A DNA stretch of 64,000 nt. It comes from an uncultured bacterium (GTDB lineage: Bacteria > Actinomycetota > Coriobacteriia > Coriobacteriales > Coriobacteriaceae). The stretch covers positions 1 to 64,000 of the forward strand of contig CAJMMN010000004.1 in NCBI GenBank assembly GCA_905214525.1, in the 5' to 3' direction. Position 1 is the first letter of the stretch. Each line of letters opens with the position of its first letter. The notes beneath the pieces were generated by a model. The model ran no database searches. It worked only from the letters and a program-made list of their open reading frames with translations, and was not told the origin of the DNA. Positions 18,227 through 27,157 of the stretch are shown piece by piece. The position numbers and the translations under genes were made by a program.

Positions 18227-18904
18227 ATGTCGCTGCGCGGTGGAATCGGTCTGCCCGAGCTTCCTCTAGAGGACGGGCAGGAGTTTAGGCTTGGCATTAT
18301 GGGTGGCACCTTTGATCCCATCCATTACGGACACCTGGTGACCGCTGAGCAGGCGCGCGAGTCCCTCGACTTGGATGCCGTGCTCTTTATGCCGGCGGGC
18401 ACGCCTGCCTTTAAGCTTGACAAGCCGGTGACGCCTGCCGAGGACCGTTATGCCATGACGGTTCTCGCCACCGCCGCGAACCCGGCCTTTTTGGCGAGCC
18501 GGTTCGAGATCGACCGTCCGGGCGTAACCTATACGGCCGATACGCTTCATGCCCTTCGCGACTTTTACCCGCCGCAGGTAAAGCTCTACTTCATTACGGG
18601 CGCCGACGCGATTATCGATATTGTGACCTGGCATGATGCCGAACGAATCGCTGAGCTTGCTACCTTTATTGCGGCGACGCGACCGGGCTTTGATATCGAT
18701 ACGGCGCGTGCCCGCATCAAAGAGTCGGGCCTGCCGTTTGACGTGCGCTATATTCAGATTCCGGCGCTGGCGATCAGCTCGACGAACATTCGCAAGCGTG
18801 TTGCTCGCGGTATGAGTGTGCGCTATCTTACGAGCGAGTCCGTGCTCGGCTACATTCGCAAACGCAGGCTATATGCCGATTTGGGCCAAGAAGATTTTGA
18901 GTGA
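18227..18904 (+). CDS. nadD: Nicotinate-nucleotide adenylyltransferase
   Basis: A 225-aa cytoplasmic enzyme that converts nicotinate mononucleotide and ATP to deamido-NAD. GGTFDPIHYGHL near residues 25-36 holds the HxGH nucleotidyl-transfer motif, and ISSTNIRKR near 182 is the ISSTxxR motif. About 20 residues precede the first strand. It lies 3 bp after obg and is followed by yqeK and rsfS, the usual Gram-positive order. Confidence 0.96.
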   Translation: MSLRGGIGLPELPLEDGQEFRLGIMGGTFDPIHYGHLVTAEQARESLDLDAVLFMPAGTPAFKLDKPVTPAEDRYAMTVLATAANPAFLASRFEIDRPGVTYTADTLHALRDFYPPQVKLYFITGADAIIDIVTWHDAERIAELATFIAATRPGFDIDTARARIKESGLPFDVRYIQIPALAISSTNIRKRVARGMSVRYLTSESVLGYIRKRRLYADLGQEDFE

Positions 18905-18913
18905 TGGGGGTCT

Positions 18914-19525
18914 ATGTTGTCGGTAGAGGATCTGTTTGAGGGCGATGAGCGCGCGCTGCTCAAGCGCATTCAAGAGTTGCTCGATGTTCGCATGAAGGAT
19001 AAGCGCAAGCGCTATGTGCATTCGCTTGGTGTTGCCGAGACCGCACTTCATCTGGCCGAGGTCTATGGCGTTGACCGCTTTAATGCTGCTGCCGCCGGCT
19101 TGATCCACGACTGGGACAAGGTGCTTTCCGATGACGAGCTCGTGGCCCGCGCGCTTCATTATGGCATCAAGGTTGCCGGCTCTCCTTCCGCTGCGACGCC
19201 GCTTTTGCATGGCCCTGTTGCCGCCTATGAGCTTCCGCAGCTTTTTCCCGAGCTGTCGCCGGCCGTTTTCCAGGCTGTCGACCGTCACACCGTAGGCGCT
19301 TGCGACATGACGCCGCTCGATATGGTGGTCTTTGTGGCCGATGCCATCGAGCCCAACCGTCACGGCGACTATGCCCATGCGCTGCGCAAGATGGTGGGGA
19401 AGTCCTCGCTCGACGAGTTGTTCTTCTCCTGTTTTGCGCAGGGTCTGGTCTATGTGATCCAGACCGGGCGTTATCTTTATCCCACAGCTATTACGATTTA
19501 CAACCATTACGCCCAGCTGCGCTAG
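18914..19525 (+). CDS. yqeK: HD-domain hydrolase YqeK (bis(5'-nucleosyl)-tetraphosphatase, symmetrical)
   Basis: A 203-aa metal-dependent phosphohydrolase. The HD superfamily ligands are visible as His in RYVHSLGV, HD in LIHDWDKV near residue 74, and later H and D residues in VDRHTVG and FVADAIEP. Members of this family split Ap4A symmetrically into two ADP. The gene sits between nadD and rsfS, as in Bacillus. Confidence 0.92.
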   Translation: MLSVEDLFEGDERALLKRIQELLDVRMKDKRKRYVHSLGVAETALHLAEVYGVDRFNAAAAGLIHDWDKVLSDDELVARALHYGIKVAGSPSAATPLLHGPVAAYELPQLFPELSPAVFQAVDRHTVGACDMTPLDMVVFVADAIEPNRHGDYAHALRKMVGKSSLDELFFSCFAQGLVYVIQTGRYLYPTAITIYNHYAQLR

Positions 19526-19552
19526 CTCGGGCTGTCTAGAAAGAGGTATTCC

Positions 19553-20008
19553 ATGGCCGACGAGACCATGACCGACGAGCAGATTTTTGAAGGTGTGGAG
19601 CACAAGAGTTTCGCTGCCACGTCCGACCGCACTGCCGCCTCGCTGTCCGCGAGCGGTGTTGCCGCCGAGGATGTCGCCCGCGCCGCCGCGCAGGCCGCCT
19701 ACGACAAGAAAGGCGAGGACGTTCAGGTGCTCGACCTGACCGAGCTTTCCGATGTGTGCGACTACTTTGTGCTCGCCACCGGTACCAACAACCGCCAGGT
19801 CGATTCGATCGTCGACGAGATCGAGGAGAAGGTCGCCGAGGCTTGCGGCGAGCATCCGTTCTCCATCGAGGGCCGTGAGCAGAAGACCTGGATGCTCATG
19901 GACTACGGTTCGGTTGTCGTCCACGTCTTCACTCCCGAAGCCCGCGACTTCTACCGCCTAGAAAAGCTCTGGGGCGACGCCCCCCAGCTCCCCCTCGACC
20001 TCCTCTAG
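19553..20008 (+). CDS. rsfS: Ribosomal silencing factor RsfS
   Basis: A 151-aa protein that binds L14 and blocks subunit joining under poor nutrition. The RsfS domain starts near residue 44 (ALA-type helix then VLDLTELSDVCDYFVLATG) and ends with PEARDFYRLEKLWGDA. About 40 residues, acidic and alanine-rich, precede the domain. Most homologues lack them. The ATG at 19553 has AAAGAGG upstream and no internal ATG or GTG precedes the domain, so the extension seems real. Confidence 0.95.
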   Translation: MADETMTDEQIFEGVEHKSFAATSDRTAASLSASGVAAEDVARAAAQAAYDKKGEDVQVLDLTELSDVCDYFVLATGTNNRQVDSIVDEIEEKVAEACGEHPFSIEGREQKTWMLMDYGSVVVHVFTPEARDFYRLEKLWGDAPQLPLDLL

Positions 20009-20040
20009 TGGCTCATTTGATACAGGGCTTTTAGTTGGCC
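20008..20040 (+). repeat. Partial copy of a dispersed intergenic repeat
   Basis: The sequence after the rsfS stop (GCTCATTTGATACAGGGCTT then TTAGTTGGCC) is similar to the repeat at 28059-28092. It has the same block order, GCT-ATTTG-AC-GGGCT-TTTAG-T--CC. It looks like a degenerate member of a short palindromic family. Confidence 0.4.
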
Positions 20041-20051
20041 TCGCGCATTTT

Positions 20052-20095
20052 GCCGGGCAGTTGCGGTTTTCCGTACCTGCCCGGCTTTCTTTTTG
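20052..20095 (+). terminator. Terminator after rsfS
   Basis: GCCGGGCAG (20052-20060) pairs perfectly with CTGCCCGGC (20077-20085), with an inner TGCGG/CCGTA extension. T-rich TTTCTTTTT follows. Confidence 0.9.
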
Positions 20096-20106
20096 CCCAA
20101 AGGCGG

Positions 20107-21360
20107 TTAATCGTTGAAGCGGGATTGGCGGCCGAAGGATAGGGCGGTGTCGCCGAACTTGTCTCGGACGGCGTCGATAGCAACCGAGAGGTCGCGTCGG
20201 TCGCTGGATTGGGCTCCGCGGTCGTCGACTTCGCAGAACAGGTCGGTCTGGATGCCGCCTTGGTGGTCGAAGTCGCTCATGCCGATGCCCGCTAAGCGAA
20301 CATGCATGCCTTCCTGCCAGATGTTGTCGAGCAGTTCGAGCGCAACCGCCACAAAGATGTTCTCATCGTCGGTCGGATGAGGCAGCCGGCGCTGTGCCGT
20401 ACGCCCGCTGCCATACGAATACTTGAGCTTGAGCGTTACCGTGCCGCCCGTCAGTCCCTGACGGCGCAGGCGGCGTCCAACTGACTCGCCCAACAGTGCA
20501 ATCGCCGCTTCGATGTCTCCGCGCTCAGTTAAATCTTTCGCAAAGGTGCGTTCATTGCTGACCGACTTGATCTTGCGCTCTTCATCGAGACTCGTGACTT
20601 CGGAGATTTCAAGTCCCAGCGCACGCTGACGCATACGTTCGCCGTTGACGCCAAAAATAGAGGCCAAGGTGGATTCCGGCGCGCGTGACAGCTCGCCGAG
20701 CGTGTAGATGCGCATACGGCGCAGTCGCTCCTCGGCCGAGCGCCCGATGCCGCTCATGGCAGATACCGGCAGCGCGGCCAAAAAGCGCTGCTCGGTTCCG
20801 GGGCGCACAATCGTCAATCCAAACGGCTTGTCACGCTCGCTTGCGATCTTTGCGACCGTCTTGTTGCAGCCCACGCCAATGGAGCACGTCACTCCCAGCG
20901 CTGCCACACGGTCGCTTATACGCCGTGCAACCAGCAGTGGGTCCTCGGGCGCAAAGCGACCCGGTGTGATATCGATAAAGGCTTCGTCGATGGATACGCG
21001 CTCAACGCGCGGCGTCTCCTCGGCAAGAATCGCCATGACCTGCGCGCTCACCTCGCGGTAGCGATCAAAGTGCCCGTGCGTCCAAATGGCTTGCGGGCAC
21101 AAGCGCCGCGCCTCGGCCGAGGCCATGGCAGAGTGCACGCCAAAGCGGCGCGCCTCATACGAACACGTGGACACGACGCCACGCGAATCGGCGTCTCCGC
21201 CCACGATGAGCGGCTTTCCGCGCCATTCGGGATGATCGAGCATCTCCACGCTCGCAAAAAACGCATCGAGGTCCATGAGGCCCACCGCCGGACCCGTCCA
21301 GGGAGGCGGCGTGACGCCCATGGCATCCTCATAACCGTATGTATGTTCGCGTCTTTCCAT
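20107..21360 (-). CDS. dinB: DNA polymerase IV (Y family)
   Basis: A 417-aa error-prone translesion polymerase. Catalytic acidic residues lie in LMDLDAFFASVE near residues 28-39 and SIDEAFID near 122. The helix-hairpin-helix region (VSAMSGIGRSAEERL) and the little-finger domain follow. It is about 60 residues longer than Escherichia coli DinB, mainly at the two ends. It is the only gene of its transcript and faces rsfS tail to tail. No LexA-type operator was recognised upstream. Confidence 0.95.
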   Translation of the reverse strand: MERREHTYGYEDAMGVTPPPWTGPAVGLMDLDAFFASVEMLDHPEWRGKPLIVGGDADSRGVVSTCSYEARRFGVHSAMASAEARRLCPQAIWTHGHFDRYREVSAQVMAILAEETPRVERVSIDEAFIDITPGRFAPEDPLLVARRISDRVAALGVTCSIGVGCNKTVAKIASERDKPFGLTIVRPGTEQRFLAALPVSAMSGIGRSAEERLRRMRIYTLGELSRAPESTLASIFGVNGERMRQRALGLEISEVTSLDEERKIKSVSNERTFAKDLTERGDIEAAIALLGESVGRRLRRQGLTGGTVTLKLKYSYGSGRTAQRRLPHPTDDENIFVAVALELLDNIWQEGMHVRLAGIGMSDFDHQGGIQTDLFCEVDDRGAQSSDRRDLSVAIDAVRDKFGDTALSFGRQSRFND

Positions 21361-21404
21361 GTCATGAGTATACCGCGCAGCTCATGTGGGGTGCGTGTAT
21401 GTGC

Positions 21405-21432
21405 TTGCAAATCCCGAATTCTTGTCTAAGAT
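21405..21432 (+). promoter_or_regulatory. Candidate promoter of the rpsP operon
   Basis: TTGCAA (21405-21410) and TAAGAT (21427-21432) have a 16-bp spacer. A second candidate, TTCACC with TATTAT 17 bp downstream, lies nearer rpsP at about 21478-21506. Confidence 0.4.
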
Positions 21433-21561
21433 ATGGATTTGCCCTCGACTACACCGAAGAAGTTGGTCTCACGGACTTCACCTGCCCGCGTCGATGGCGT
21501 ATTATGTTCAACTGTTTGTTTGTAGTTGCAGCCTAAAGCTGCTTGGTTGGAGGAGTTTCCT

Positions 21562-21903
21562 TTGGCAGTCAAGATTCGCCTTGCTCGTCACGGCGCTAAG
21601 AAGCGTCCGTACTACCGTGTCGTCGTCGCCGATTCCCGCGCCCCGCGTGACGGTCGTATCATCGAGGAGGTTGGCCGCTACAACCCGATGACCGCCCCCA
21701 AGACCATCAACCTCGACCTCGAGAAGATCGCCGACTGGCAGTCCAAGGGCGCTCAGCTCACCGACGCCGTCGCCGCTCTGGTCAAGGCCGCCAACGAGGG
21801 CGAGAAGACCGAGACCGTCGTCAAGAAGTCCAAGAAGCAGCTCGCCAAAGAGGCCGAGGCCGCTAAGGCTGCCGCTGAGGCCGCTGAGGGCGCCGAGGAG
21901 TAA
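21562..21903 (+). CDS. rpsP: 30S ribosomal protein S16
   Basis: A 113-aa primary assembly protein of the small subunit. MAVKIRLARHGAKKRPYYR is diagnostic. An Ala/Glu/Lys tail of about 30 residues extends the core. The TTG at 21562 is the start, because GGAGGAG lies about 7 nt upstream and it gives the family N-terminus. The upstream in-frame codons are leader sequence. First gene of rpsP-khpA-rimM-trmD-lepB. Confidence 0.97.
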   Translation: MAVKIRLARHGAKKRPYYRVVVADSRAPRDGRIIEEVGRYNPMTAPKTINLDLEKIADWQSKGAQLTDAVAALVKAANEGEKTETVVKKSKKQLAKEAEAAKAAAEAAEGAEE

Positions 21904-21906
21904 ATC

Positions 21907-22191
21907 GTGCCTGAGGTTGACGCTGCACAGCTCGAGGGTGAGGCAATGCTCTCAGATCGCATCGCCGATCTCGTCGAATATCTCGTTGTTCAGATCGTCG
22001 ACGACCCGGATTCCGTGAGCCTTGAGGTCATTGATGGTGATGACGCCTCTATGATTGAGGTTTCTGTCGCCGAGGATGACGTCGCTAAGGTCATCGGCCG
22101 TCGTGGCCGTACCATCAAGGCCATTCGCACGCTCGCCCGTGCACTGGCCGCTCGCCTCGACACTGCTGTCGAGGTAGAGGTTCTGGGCTAG
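21907..22191 (+). CDS. khpA: KH-domain RNA-binding protein KhpA
   Basis: A 94-aa protein with one KH domain. The GxxG loop appears as VIGRRGRTIKAIR near residues 64-76. In Streptococcus, KhpA pairs with KhpB and affects cell elongation and division. The position between rpsP and rimM is the standard one. GTG 21907 is preferred because GAGGAG lies just upstream. ATG 21943 would remove 12 residues. Confidence 0.93.
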   Translation: MPEVDAAQLEGEAMLSDRIADLVEYLVVQIVDDPDSVSLEVIDGDDASMIEVSVAEDDVAKVIGRRGRTIKAIRTLARALAARLDTAVEVEVLG

Positions 22192-22195
22192 GACC

Positions 22196-22717
22196 TTGAG
22201 GTCCCAGTACAAAAACATCGCCCGTGTGGTCAAGCCGCACGGAAGGAAGGGGGAGGTCCTCGCGCAGCCGCTGCGGGGGCTTCCTTCTGTATTAGAGCCG
22301 GGTATGCGCGTCGCCCTGACGCCGCCGGCGCTCAAGCGCGACCGCTTTTGCACGGTCGTGTCCGTCACCGATACGGGCGATGGCGATCTGGTCTCGTTTG
22401 AGGGCATTGACGACTTGACGGCCGCCGAGGGCATCACGGGATGCTATGTGCTGGCAAATCGTGACGACTTTGAGCTCGATTCGCTCGACGCCGCCTATAC
22501 CGACCTGATGGGTCGCGAGGTGGTCGACGAGCGCTTCGGTTCGCTCGGCACGATTGTCGAGATCATGTCGACGCCTGCCAACGATGTTTGGGTTGTCGAA
22601 GGCGATCGGTACGGCGAGGTACTGATTCCCGTGATCGAGCAGGTCGTGCTCGATCTTCCCGATGCAGGAACAATTTCCGTCCACGTGATGGATGGCTTGA
22701 TCGATATGGACAAGTAG
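22196..22717 (+). CDS. rimM: Ribosome maturation factor RimM
   Basis: A 173-aa protein that binds S19 and helps fold the 30S head. The N-terminal beta-barrel begins NIARVVKPHGRKGEV, and the PRC-barrel part (DLMGREVVDERFGSLG) starts near residue 100. Both domains are intact and of normal length. The TTG start at 22196 lies 4 nt after the khpA stop. trmD follows after 10 bp. Confidence 0.95.
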   Translation: MRSQYKNIARVVKPHGRKGEVLAQPLRGLPSVLEPGMRVALTPPALKRDRFCTVVSVTDTGDGDLVSFEGIDDLTAAEGITGCYVLANRDDFELDSLDAAYTDLMGREVVDERFGSLGTIVEIMSTPANDVWVVEGDRYGEVLIPVIEQVVLDLPDAGTISVHVMDGLIDMDK

Positions 22718-22727
22718 GGAGGACAAC

Positions 22728-23486
22728 ATGCTGATTGAGACCCTTTCGGTCTTTCCCGAGATGTTTGAGCCCGTTATGTCCACGTCGATCTTGGGCCGCG
22801 CCCGCAAGGCCGGCCTTTTTGATTTTAAGGCGTATAACCTGCGTGACTGGACGCACGACCGCCATCGTACCGTCGATGACGAGCCGTACGGCGGCGGGCA
22901 GGGCATGCTCATGAAGGTCGAGCCTATCGCCGAGGCCATCGAGGCCATTAGCGCGGAGGGCCCCAAGCCCACGGTGGTGTTCTTCACTCCCTGCGGCGAA
23001 CCCTTTACGCAGCATGTGGCCGAGCGCCTGCTCAAAAGTGAGCGTCTGCTGTTTGTTTGCAGCCGTTACGAGGGTGTCGACGAGCGTGCCTATGCGTATG
23101 CCGACGAGCGTCTGTCGATCGGCGATTACGTGCTCACGGGCGGCGAGCTTCCCGCTATGGTCGTTGCCGATGCCGTCGTACGCCTAATTCCCGGCGCCCT
23201 TGGTGACGAGATGAGCAACGTGGACGAGTCATTCTCGACTGCCGAGGACGGTGGTCTGCTCGAGTACGCGCAGTACACCCGTCCTGCCGAGTTCAACGGC
23301 GAGGGCGTGCCTCCAGTGCTCGTGAGCGGTGATCACGCCAAGGTCGATGCCTGGCGTCGCAAGAACGCCATCGAGCGTACCTGCCGCTGGCGCCCCGACC
23401 TGATCGAGACGGCGCGGCTTACGCCCGAGGAGCGCGCTTACGCTCAGGAGATCCTTGACGCTTCGTATTCGCAGAGCGAGGAGTGA
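22728..23486 (+). CDS. trmD: tRNA (guanine-N1)-methyltransferase
   Basis: A 252-aa SPOUT-class enzyme that methylates G37 of tRNAs with SAM and so prevents frameshifting. LSVFPEMFEP at the N-terminus, DDEPYGGGQGMLMK near residue 53, and the knotted SAM site (CSRYEGVDERA, SIGDYVLTGGE) are all present. Its stop overlaps the upstream GTG of lepB, so the two are translationally linked. Confidence 0.97.
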   Translation: MLIETLSVFPEMFEPVMSTSILGRARKAGLFDFKAYNLRDWTHDRHRTVDDEPYGGGQGMLMKVEPIAEAIEAISAEGPKPTVVFFTPCGEPFTQHVAERLLKSERLLFVCSRYEGVDERAYAYADERLSIGDYVLTGGELPAMVVADAVVRLIPGALGDEMSNVDESFSTAEDGGLLEYAQYTRPAEFNGEGVPPVLVSGDHAKVDAWRRKNAIERTCRWRPDLIETARLTPEERAYAQEILDASYSQSEE

Positions 23487-23488
23487 GT

Positions 23489-24052
23489 ATGGTTCCTACG
23501 CAACATTCCGCGTTGAGGGGCGCTTTTGAGTGGATCGCGGTCATCGCAATCGCGCTCGTGGCCACCTTCCTGATCCGCACCTTTGTGGTCGAGCCCTTTG
23601 TGGTGCCCACCGGCTCCATGGAGGACACGATCGAGATTGGCGACCAGATCCTGGCACAAAAGGTGAGCCTCGAGCTCGGTCAGCCCGTCAAACAGGGTGA
23701 TATCGTGGTGTTCCATAACCCCGATGCCACGTCCGAGCATGACGTGCTGGTAAAGCGCGTCATCGCCACGGCCGGTCAGACGGTCGACCTTCAGGACGGC
23801 AAGGTCGTCGTCGACGGCCAGGCGCTCGATGAGGACTATACGACCGGCATGAGCTGGCCGCTTTCGGTCCAGGCGCCCGCCGCCCAGGTGAGTTATCCCT
23901 ACACCGTTCCCGACGGGTGCGTGTGGGTGATGGGCGACAACCGCGAAAACTCTGCCGACTCGCGCTACTTTGGTCCCGTCGATCGCTCTGATTTGATCGC
24001 TGTGGCGCTTGTGCGCTACTGGCCGCTCAGCCGCATCGGCGCTATCGACTAA
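23489..24052 (+). CDS. lepB: Signal peptidase I
   Basis: A 187-aa membrane-anchored protease that removes signal peptides. There is one N-terminal membrane helix (about residues 14-31). The catalytic Ser43 lies in PTGSMEDT, the general-base Lys in VLVKRVIATAG near residue 86, and the GDNRENSADSR block near 151. ATG 23489 is preferred to GTG 23483 because GAGGAG stands 6 nt ahead. Confidence 0.95.
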   Translation: MVPTQHSALRGAFEWIAVIAIALVATFLIRTFVVEPFVVPTGSMEDTIEIGDQILAQKVSLELGQPVKQGDIVVFHNPDATSEHDVLVKRVIATAGQTVDLQDGKVVVDGQALDEDYTTGMSWPLSVQAPAAQVSYPYTVPDGCVWVMGDNRENSADSRYFGPVDRSDLIAVALVRYWPLSRIGAID

Positions 24053-24111
24053 AAACCGCTATAGTACAGTACCTAACCGTGTAATCGTTTCGACGAGGGG
24101 ATATTAGAGGC

Positions 24112-25023
24112 ATGAACGCTTCATCGCTTTCCTTCCAAGACATCATCCTGCGCCTCCAGCAGTACTGGGGCGAGCAGGGCTGCGTCATTATGCAGCCCTA
24201 TGACTCCGAGGTCGGTGCCGGTACCTTCCATACCGCGACCACGCTGCGCTCGCTCGGTCCCGCCGAGTGGCGCACCTGCTATGCGCAGCCTTGCCGCCGT
24301 CCCGCCGACGGCCGCTACGGCGAGAACCCTAACCGCATGCAGCACTACTATCAGTTCCAGGTGCTCATCAAGCCGTCGCCGGTCAACGCCCAGGAGCTCT
24401 ACCTGGGTTCGCTGGCCGCCATTGGCCTGGACCCCAACGACCATGACGTCCGCTTTGTCGAGGACGACTGGGAGAGCCCGACCCTGGGCGCCTGGGGCCT
24501 TGGCTGGGAGGTCTGGCTCAACGGCATGGAGGTCACGCAGTTTACGTACTTCCAGCAGGTGGGCGGTATCGAGGTCGACCCCGTGCCCGTCGAGATTACC
24601 TATGGCCTGGAGCGTATCGCCATGTACGCCCAGGGCGTCAACTCGGTCTACGATCTGGTGTGGAGCTACCTGCCCGATGGCACGCCCATGACCTACGGCG
24701 ACGTGTTCCTCGAGAACGAGCGCGAATTCAGTGCCTATAACTTTGAGGTCGCCAACGTCGAGATGATGCGTCAGAAGTTTGACGACTACGAGGCCGAGTG
24801 CCATTCCTGCCTGGATCGCAAGCTGCCGTTGCCCGCATACGACTGCGTCATGAAGTGCAGCCACGCTTTCAATCTGCTCGATGCCCGCGGCGCTCTGTCT
24901 GCGGTCGAGCGTGCCAACTACATCCTGCGTGTCCGCGCCGTCGCCAAGGCGTGCTGCGAGGCCTATATGGCCGAGGTCGCCGGAGTCAACGAGAATGCCA
25001 ACCAGGAAGGCGAGGTGGCGTAA
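24112..25023 (+). CDS. glyQ: Glycyl-tRNA synthetase alpha subunit
   Basis: A 303-aa catalytic subunit of the bacterial tetrameric GlyRS. The class II core is clear: FQDIILRLQQYWGEQGC near residue 8, MQPYDSEVGAGTFHPAT-type motif (here HTAT), RLNGMEVTQF-type block and YGLERIAMY near 164. glyS follows after 3 bp. Confidence 0.97.
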   Translation: MNASSLSFQDIILRLQQYWGEQGCVIMQPYDSEVGAGTFHTATTLRSLGPAEWRTCYAQPCRRPADGRYGENPNRMQHYYQFQVLIKPSPVNAQELYLGSLAAIGLDPNDHDVRFVEDDWESPTLGAWGLGWEVWLNGMEVTQFTYFQQVGGIEVDPVPVEITYGLERIAMYAQGVNSVYDLVWSYLPDGTPMTYGDVFLENEREFSAYNFEVANVEMMRQKFDDYEAECHSCLDRKLPLPAYDCVMKCSHAFNLLDARGALSAVERANYILRVRAVAKACCEAYMAEVAGVNENANQEGEVA

Positions 25024-25026
25024 GCC

Positions 25027-27123
25027 ATGGCAGACGCTAAGGATTTCCTGTTTGAGATCGGTACGGAGGAAATGCCCTCCGCACCGCTGAACAATGCCGT
25101 CAAGCAGCTTGGCACCATGATCGCCAAGGGTCTCGACGAGGCCGGTCTGGCCCACGGCGAGGTCCGCGTGATCTCGAGTCCGCGTCGTTTGGCTGCACTC
25201 GTGGCCGACGTCGCCACCGCGACCGATGAGGTTCACGAGGTCAAGCGTGGCCCCGCGGCAAACATCGCCTTCGACGCTGACGGTAACGCCACCAAGGCCG
25301 CCCAGGGCTTCGCCCGCAAGTGCGGTGTGGCTGCCGAGGACCTGGTCCGTCGTGAGGATACCGATGGTCGCGAGTATGTCTTTGCCGAGAAGAACATTCC
25401 CTCCGCACCGGCAACCCCGATCCTGACGGCCCTGTGCGAGAAGACCATTGCCGGCCTGCAGTGGCCCAACTACCGCTCCCAGCGCTGGGGCCACGAGCAC
25501 GCGACGTTCGTGCGTCCGGTCCGCTGGATTTGCTGCCTTCTGGGCGAGGATGTTGTGCCCGTGTCGTTTGCCGACGTGACGAGCGGCAACACCACGCGCG
25601 GCCATCGCGTGCTCGGCCCCGGTGACCACGTTGTCGCCAGCCCCGCCGCCTACGAGCAGGTACTCGAGGACGCCGGCGTGCTTTCTGCCGAGCGCCGTCG
25701 CGAGGCCATCCTTGCCGGTATCTCCGAGGTCGAGGCCGCTCGCCCCGGCTGCCATGTCGATACGCCCAAGAAGGTCTTTGAGGAGGTCATTAACCTCTGC
25801 GAGTGGCCGACGGTGCTCGTCGGTACTTTCGACGAGGAGTTCCTCAAGGTCCCGCACGAGATTATCTGCGAGTCCATGCTCACCAACCAGCGCTACTTCC
25901 CGATCTATGACGGGGAGGGCAAGCTGACGCGTGAGTTCGTGGTCGTCTCCAACAGCAAGCCCGAGAACGCCGAGCGCGTGATCGACGGTAACGAGCGCGT
26001 CGTGCGCGCCCGTCTGGACGACGCTAAGTTCTTCTACGAGGAGGACCTGAAGATCTCCCTCGACGAGTTCCGTGAGCGTCTGTCCAAGGTTGCCTTCCAG
26101 GAGAAGCTCGGTAGCGTGCTCGCCAAGTCCGAGCGCATCGAGCAGCTCGCGCTCGCTATCGCCCGCGAGGCTCACCTGGGCGCCCATCTTGCCGCCGACG
26201 CTGCTCGCGCCGCACACCTGTGCAAGGCAGACCTGGTGTCCAACGCCGTCGTCGAGTTCACGAGCCAGCAGGGCGTGATGGGCGGTTATTACGCGACCGC
26301 GATGGGGGAGAACGACGAGGTCGCCCATGCTATTCGCGATCACTATCGTCCCCGTTTTGCCGGTGACGAGCTGCCCGAGGGCACCGCTGGCTGCATCGTG
26401 GCCTGCGCCGACAAGCTCGATACCATCGCCGGTATCTTTGCCATCGGCGAGCCCCCGACCGGCTCCTCCGACCCCTACGCGCTGCGTCGTGCCGCTATCG
26501 GCATTATCAACATCCTGCGCGACCGTCTGCCGATCGACCCCACGTCGCTCATCGACTTTGCCCTCGAACTCTACAGTGAGCAGGGCATTGAGTTCGACGC
26601 CGCCGAGGTCGCCCAGCAGGTTCGTGACTTCTTCCATGGCCGCCTGGTGAGCATGGCCCGCGACGAAAAGATCCCGGCCGATACCGTTGCCGCTGTCTCC
26701 GCGGTGCACATTATCGCCCCGTCCGTCTTCTTCGCCCGCTGCGCCGCCCTCGACGAGGCCCGCAAAAACGACGCTGAGACGTTCGACAACCTGGCTACCG
26801 CCTATGCCCGTGCCGCGCATATCTCGAAGCCCGAGCTGGGTGCGGAGTACGACCGCGCCCTGATGGGCGAGGCCGAACTCGCGCTCGCCGACGCCTCCGA
26901 GGCTGCTCAGACCGCTGTCGATGCCGCCCTTGCTGCCGAGGACTACCCGGCCGCATTTGCTGCCCTCGCCGCCCTGCGTGCCCCCATCGACCGCTTCTTC
27001 GACGAGGTCATGGTCATGGACAAGGACGAGCAGCTTCGCGATAATCGCCTTAAGCTGCTCAACCGCTTCGAGGCCGTTTTCTCCGGCATCGCCAACATCG
27101 GTGAGCTTGCCCGCAAAAAGTAA
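25027..27123 (+). CDS. glyS: Glycyl-tRNA synthetase beta subunit
   Basis: A 698-aa tRNA-binding subunit. It starts with FLFEIGTEEMPSAPL, carries the HD-like middle region (GVMGGYYATAMGE near residue 418) and the YALRRAAIGI motif near 487, and ends with an anticodon-binding DALR-like domain. Length fits the family. It forms an operon with glyQ. The PPDK regulator follows after 34 bp. Confidence 0.97.
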   Translation: MADAKDFLFEIGTEEMPSAPLNNAVKQLGTMIAKGLDEAGLAHGEVRVISSPRRLAALVADVATATDEVHEVKRGPAANIAFDADGNATKAAQGFARKCGVAAEDLVRREDTDGREYVFAEKNIPSAPATPILTALCEKTIAGLQWPNYRSQRWGHEHATFVRPVRWICCLLGEDVVPVSFADVTSGNTTRGHRVLGPGDHVVASPAAYEQVLEDAGVLSAERRREAILAGISEVEAARPGCHVDTPKKVFEEVINLCEWPTVLVGTFDEEFLKVPHEIICESMLTNQRYFPIYDGEGKLTREFVVVSNSKPENAERVIDGNERVVRARLDDAKFFYEEDLKISLDEFRERLSKVAFQEKLGSVLAKSERIEQLALAIAREAHLGAHLAADAARAAHLCKADLVSNAVVEFTSQQGVMGGYYATAMGENDEVAHAIRDHYRPRFAGDELPEGTAGCIVACADKLDTIAGIFAIGEPPTGSSDPYALRRAAIGIINILRDRLPIDPTSLIDFALELYSEQGIEFDAAEVAQQVRDFFHGRLVSMARDEKIPADTVAAVSAVHIIAPSVFFARCAALDEARKNDAETFDNLATAYARAAHISKPELGAEYDRALMGEAELALADASEAAQTAVDAALAAEDYPAAFAALAALRAPIDRFFDEVMVMDKDEQLRDNRLKLLNRFEAVFSGIANIGELARKK

Positions 27124-27157
27124 GCCAGCCTGCGCATAAGCGCAAAAGGAGCCCCGC

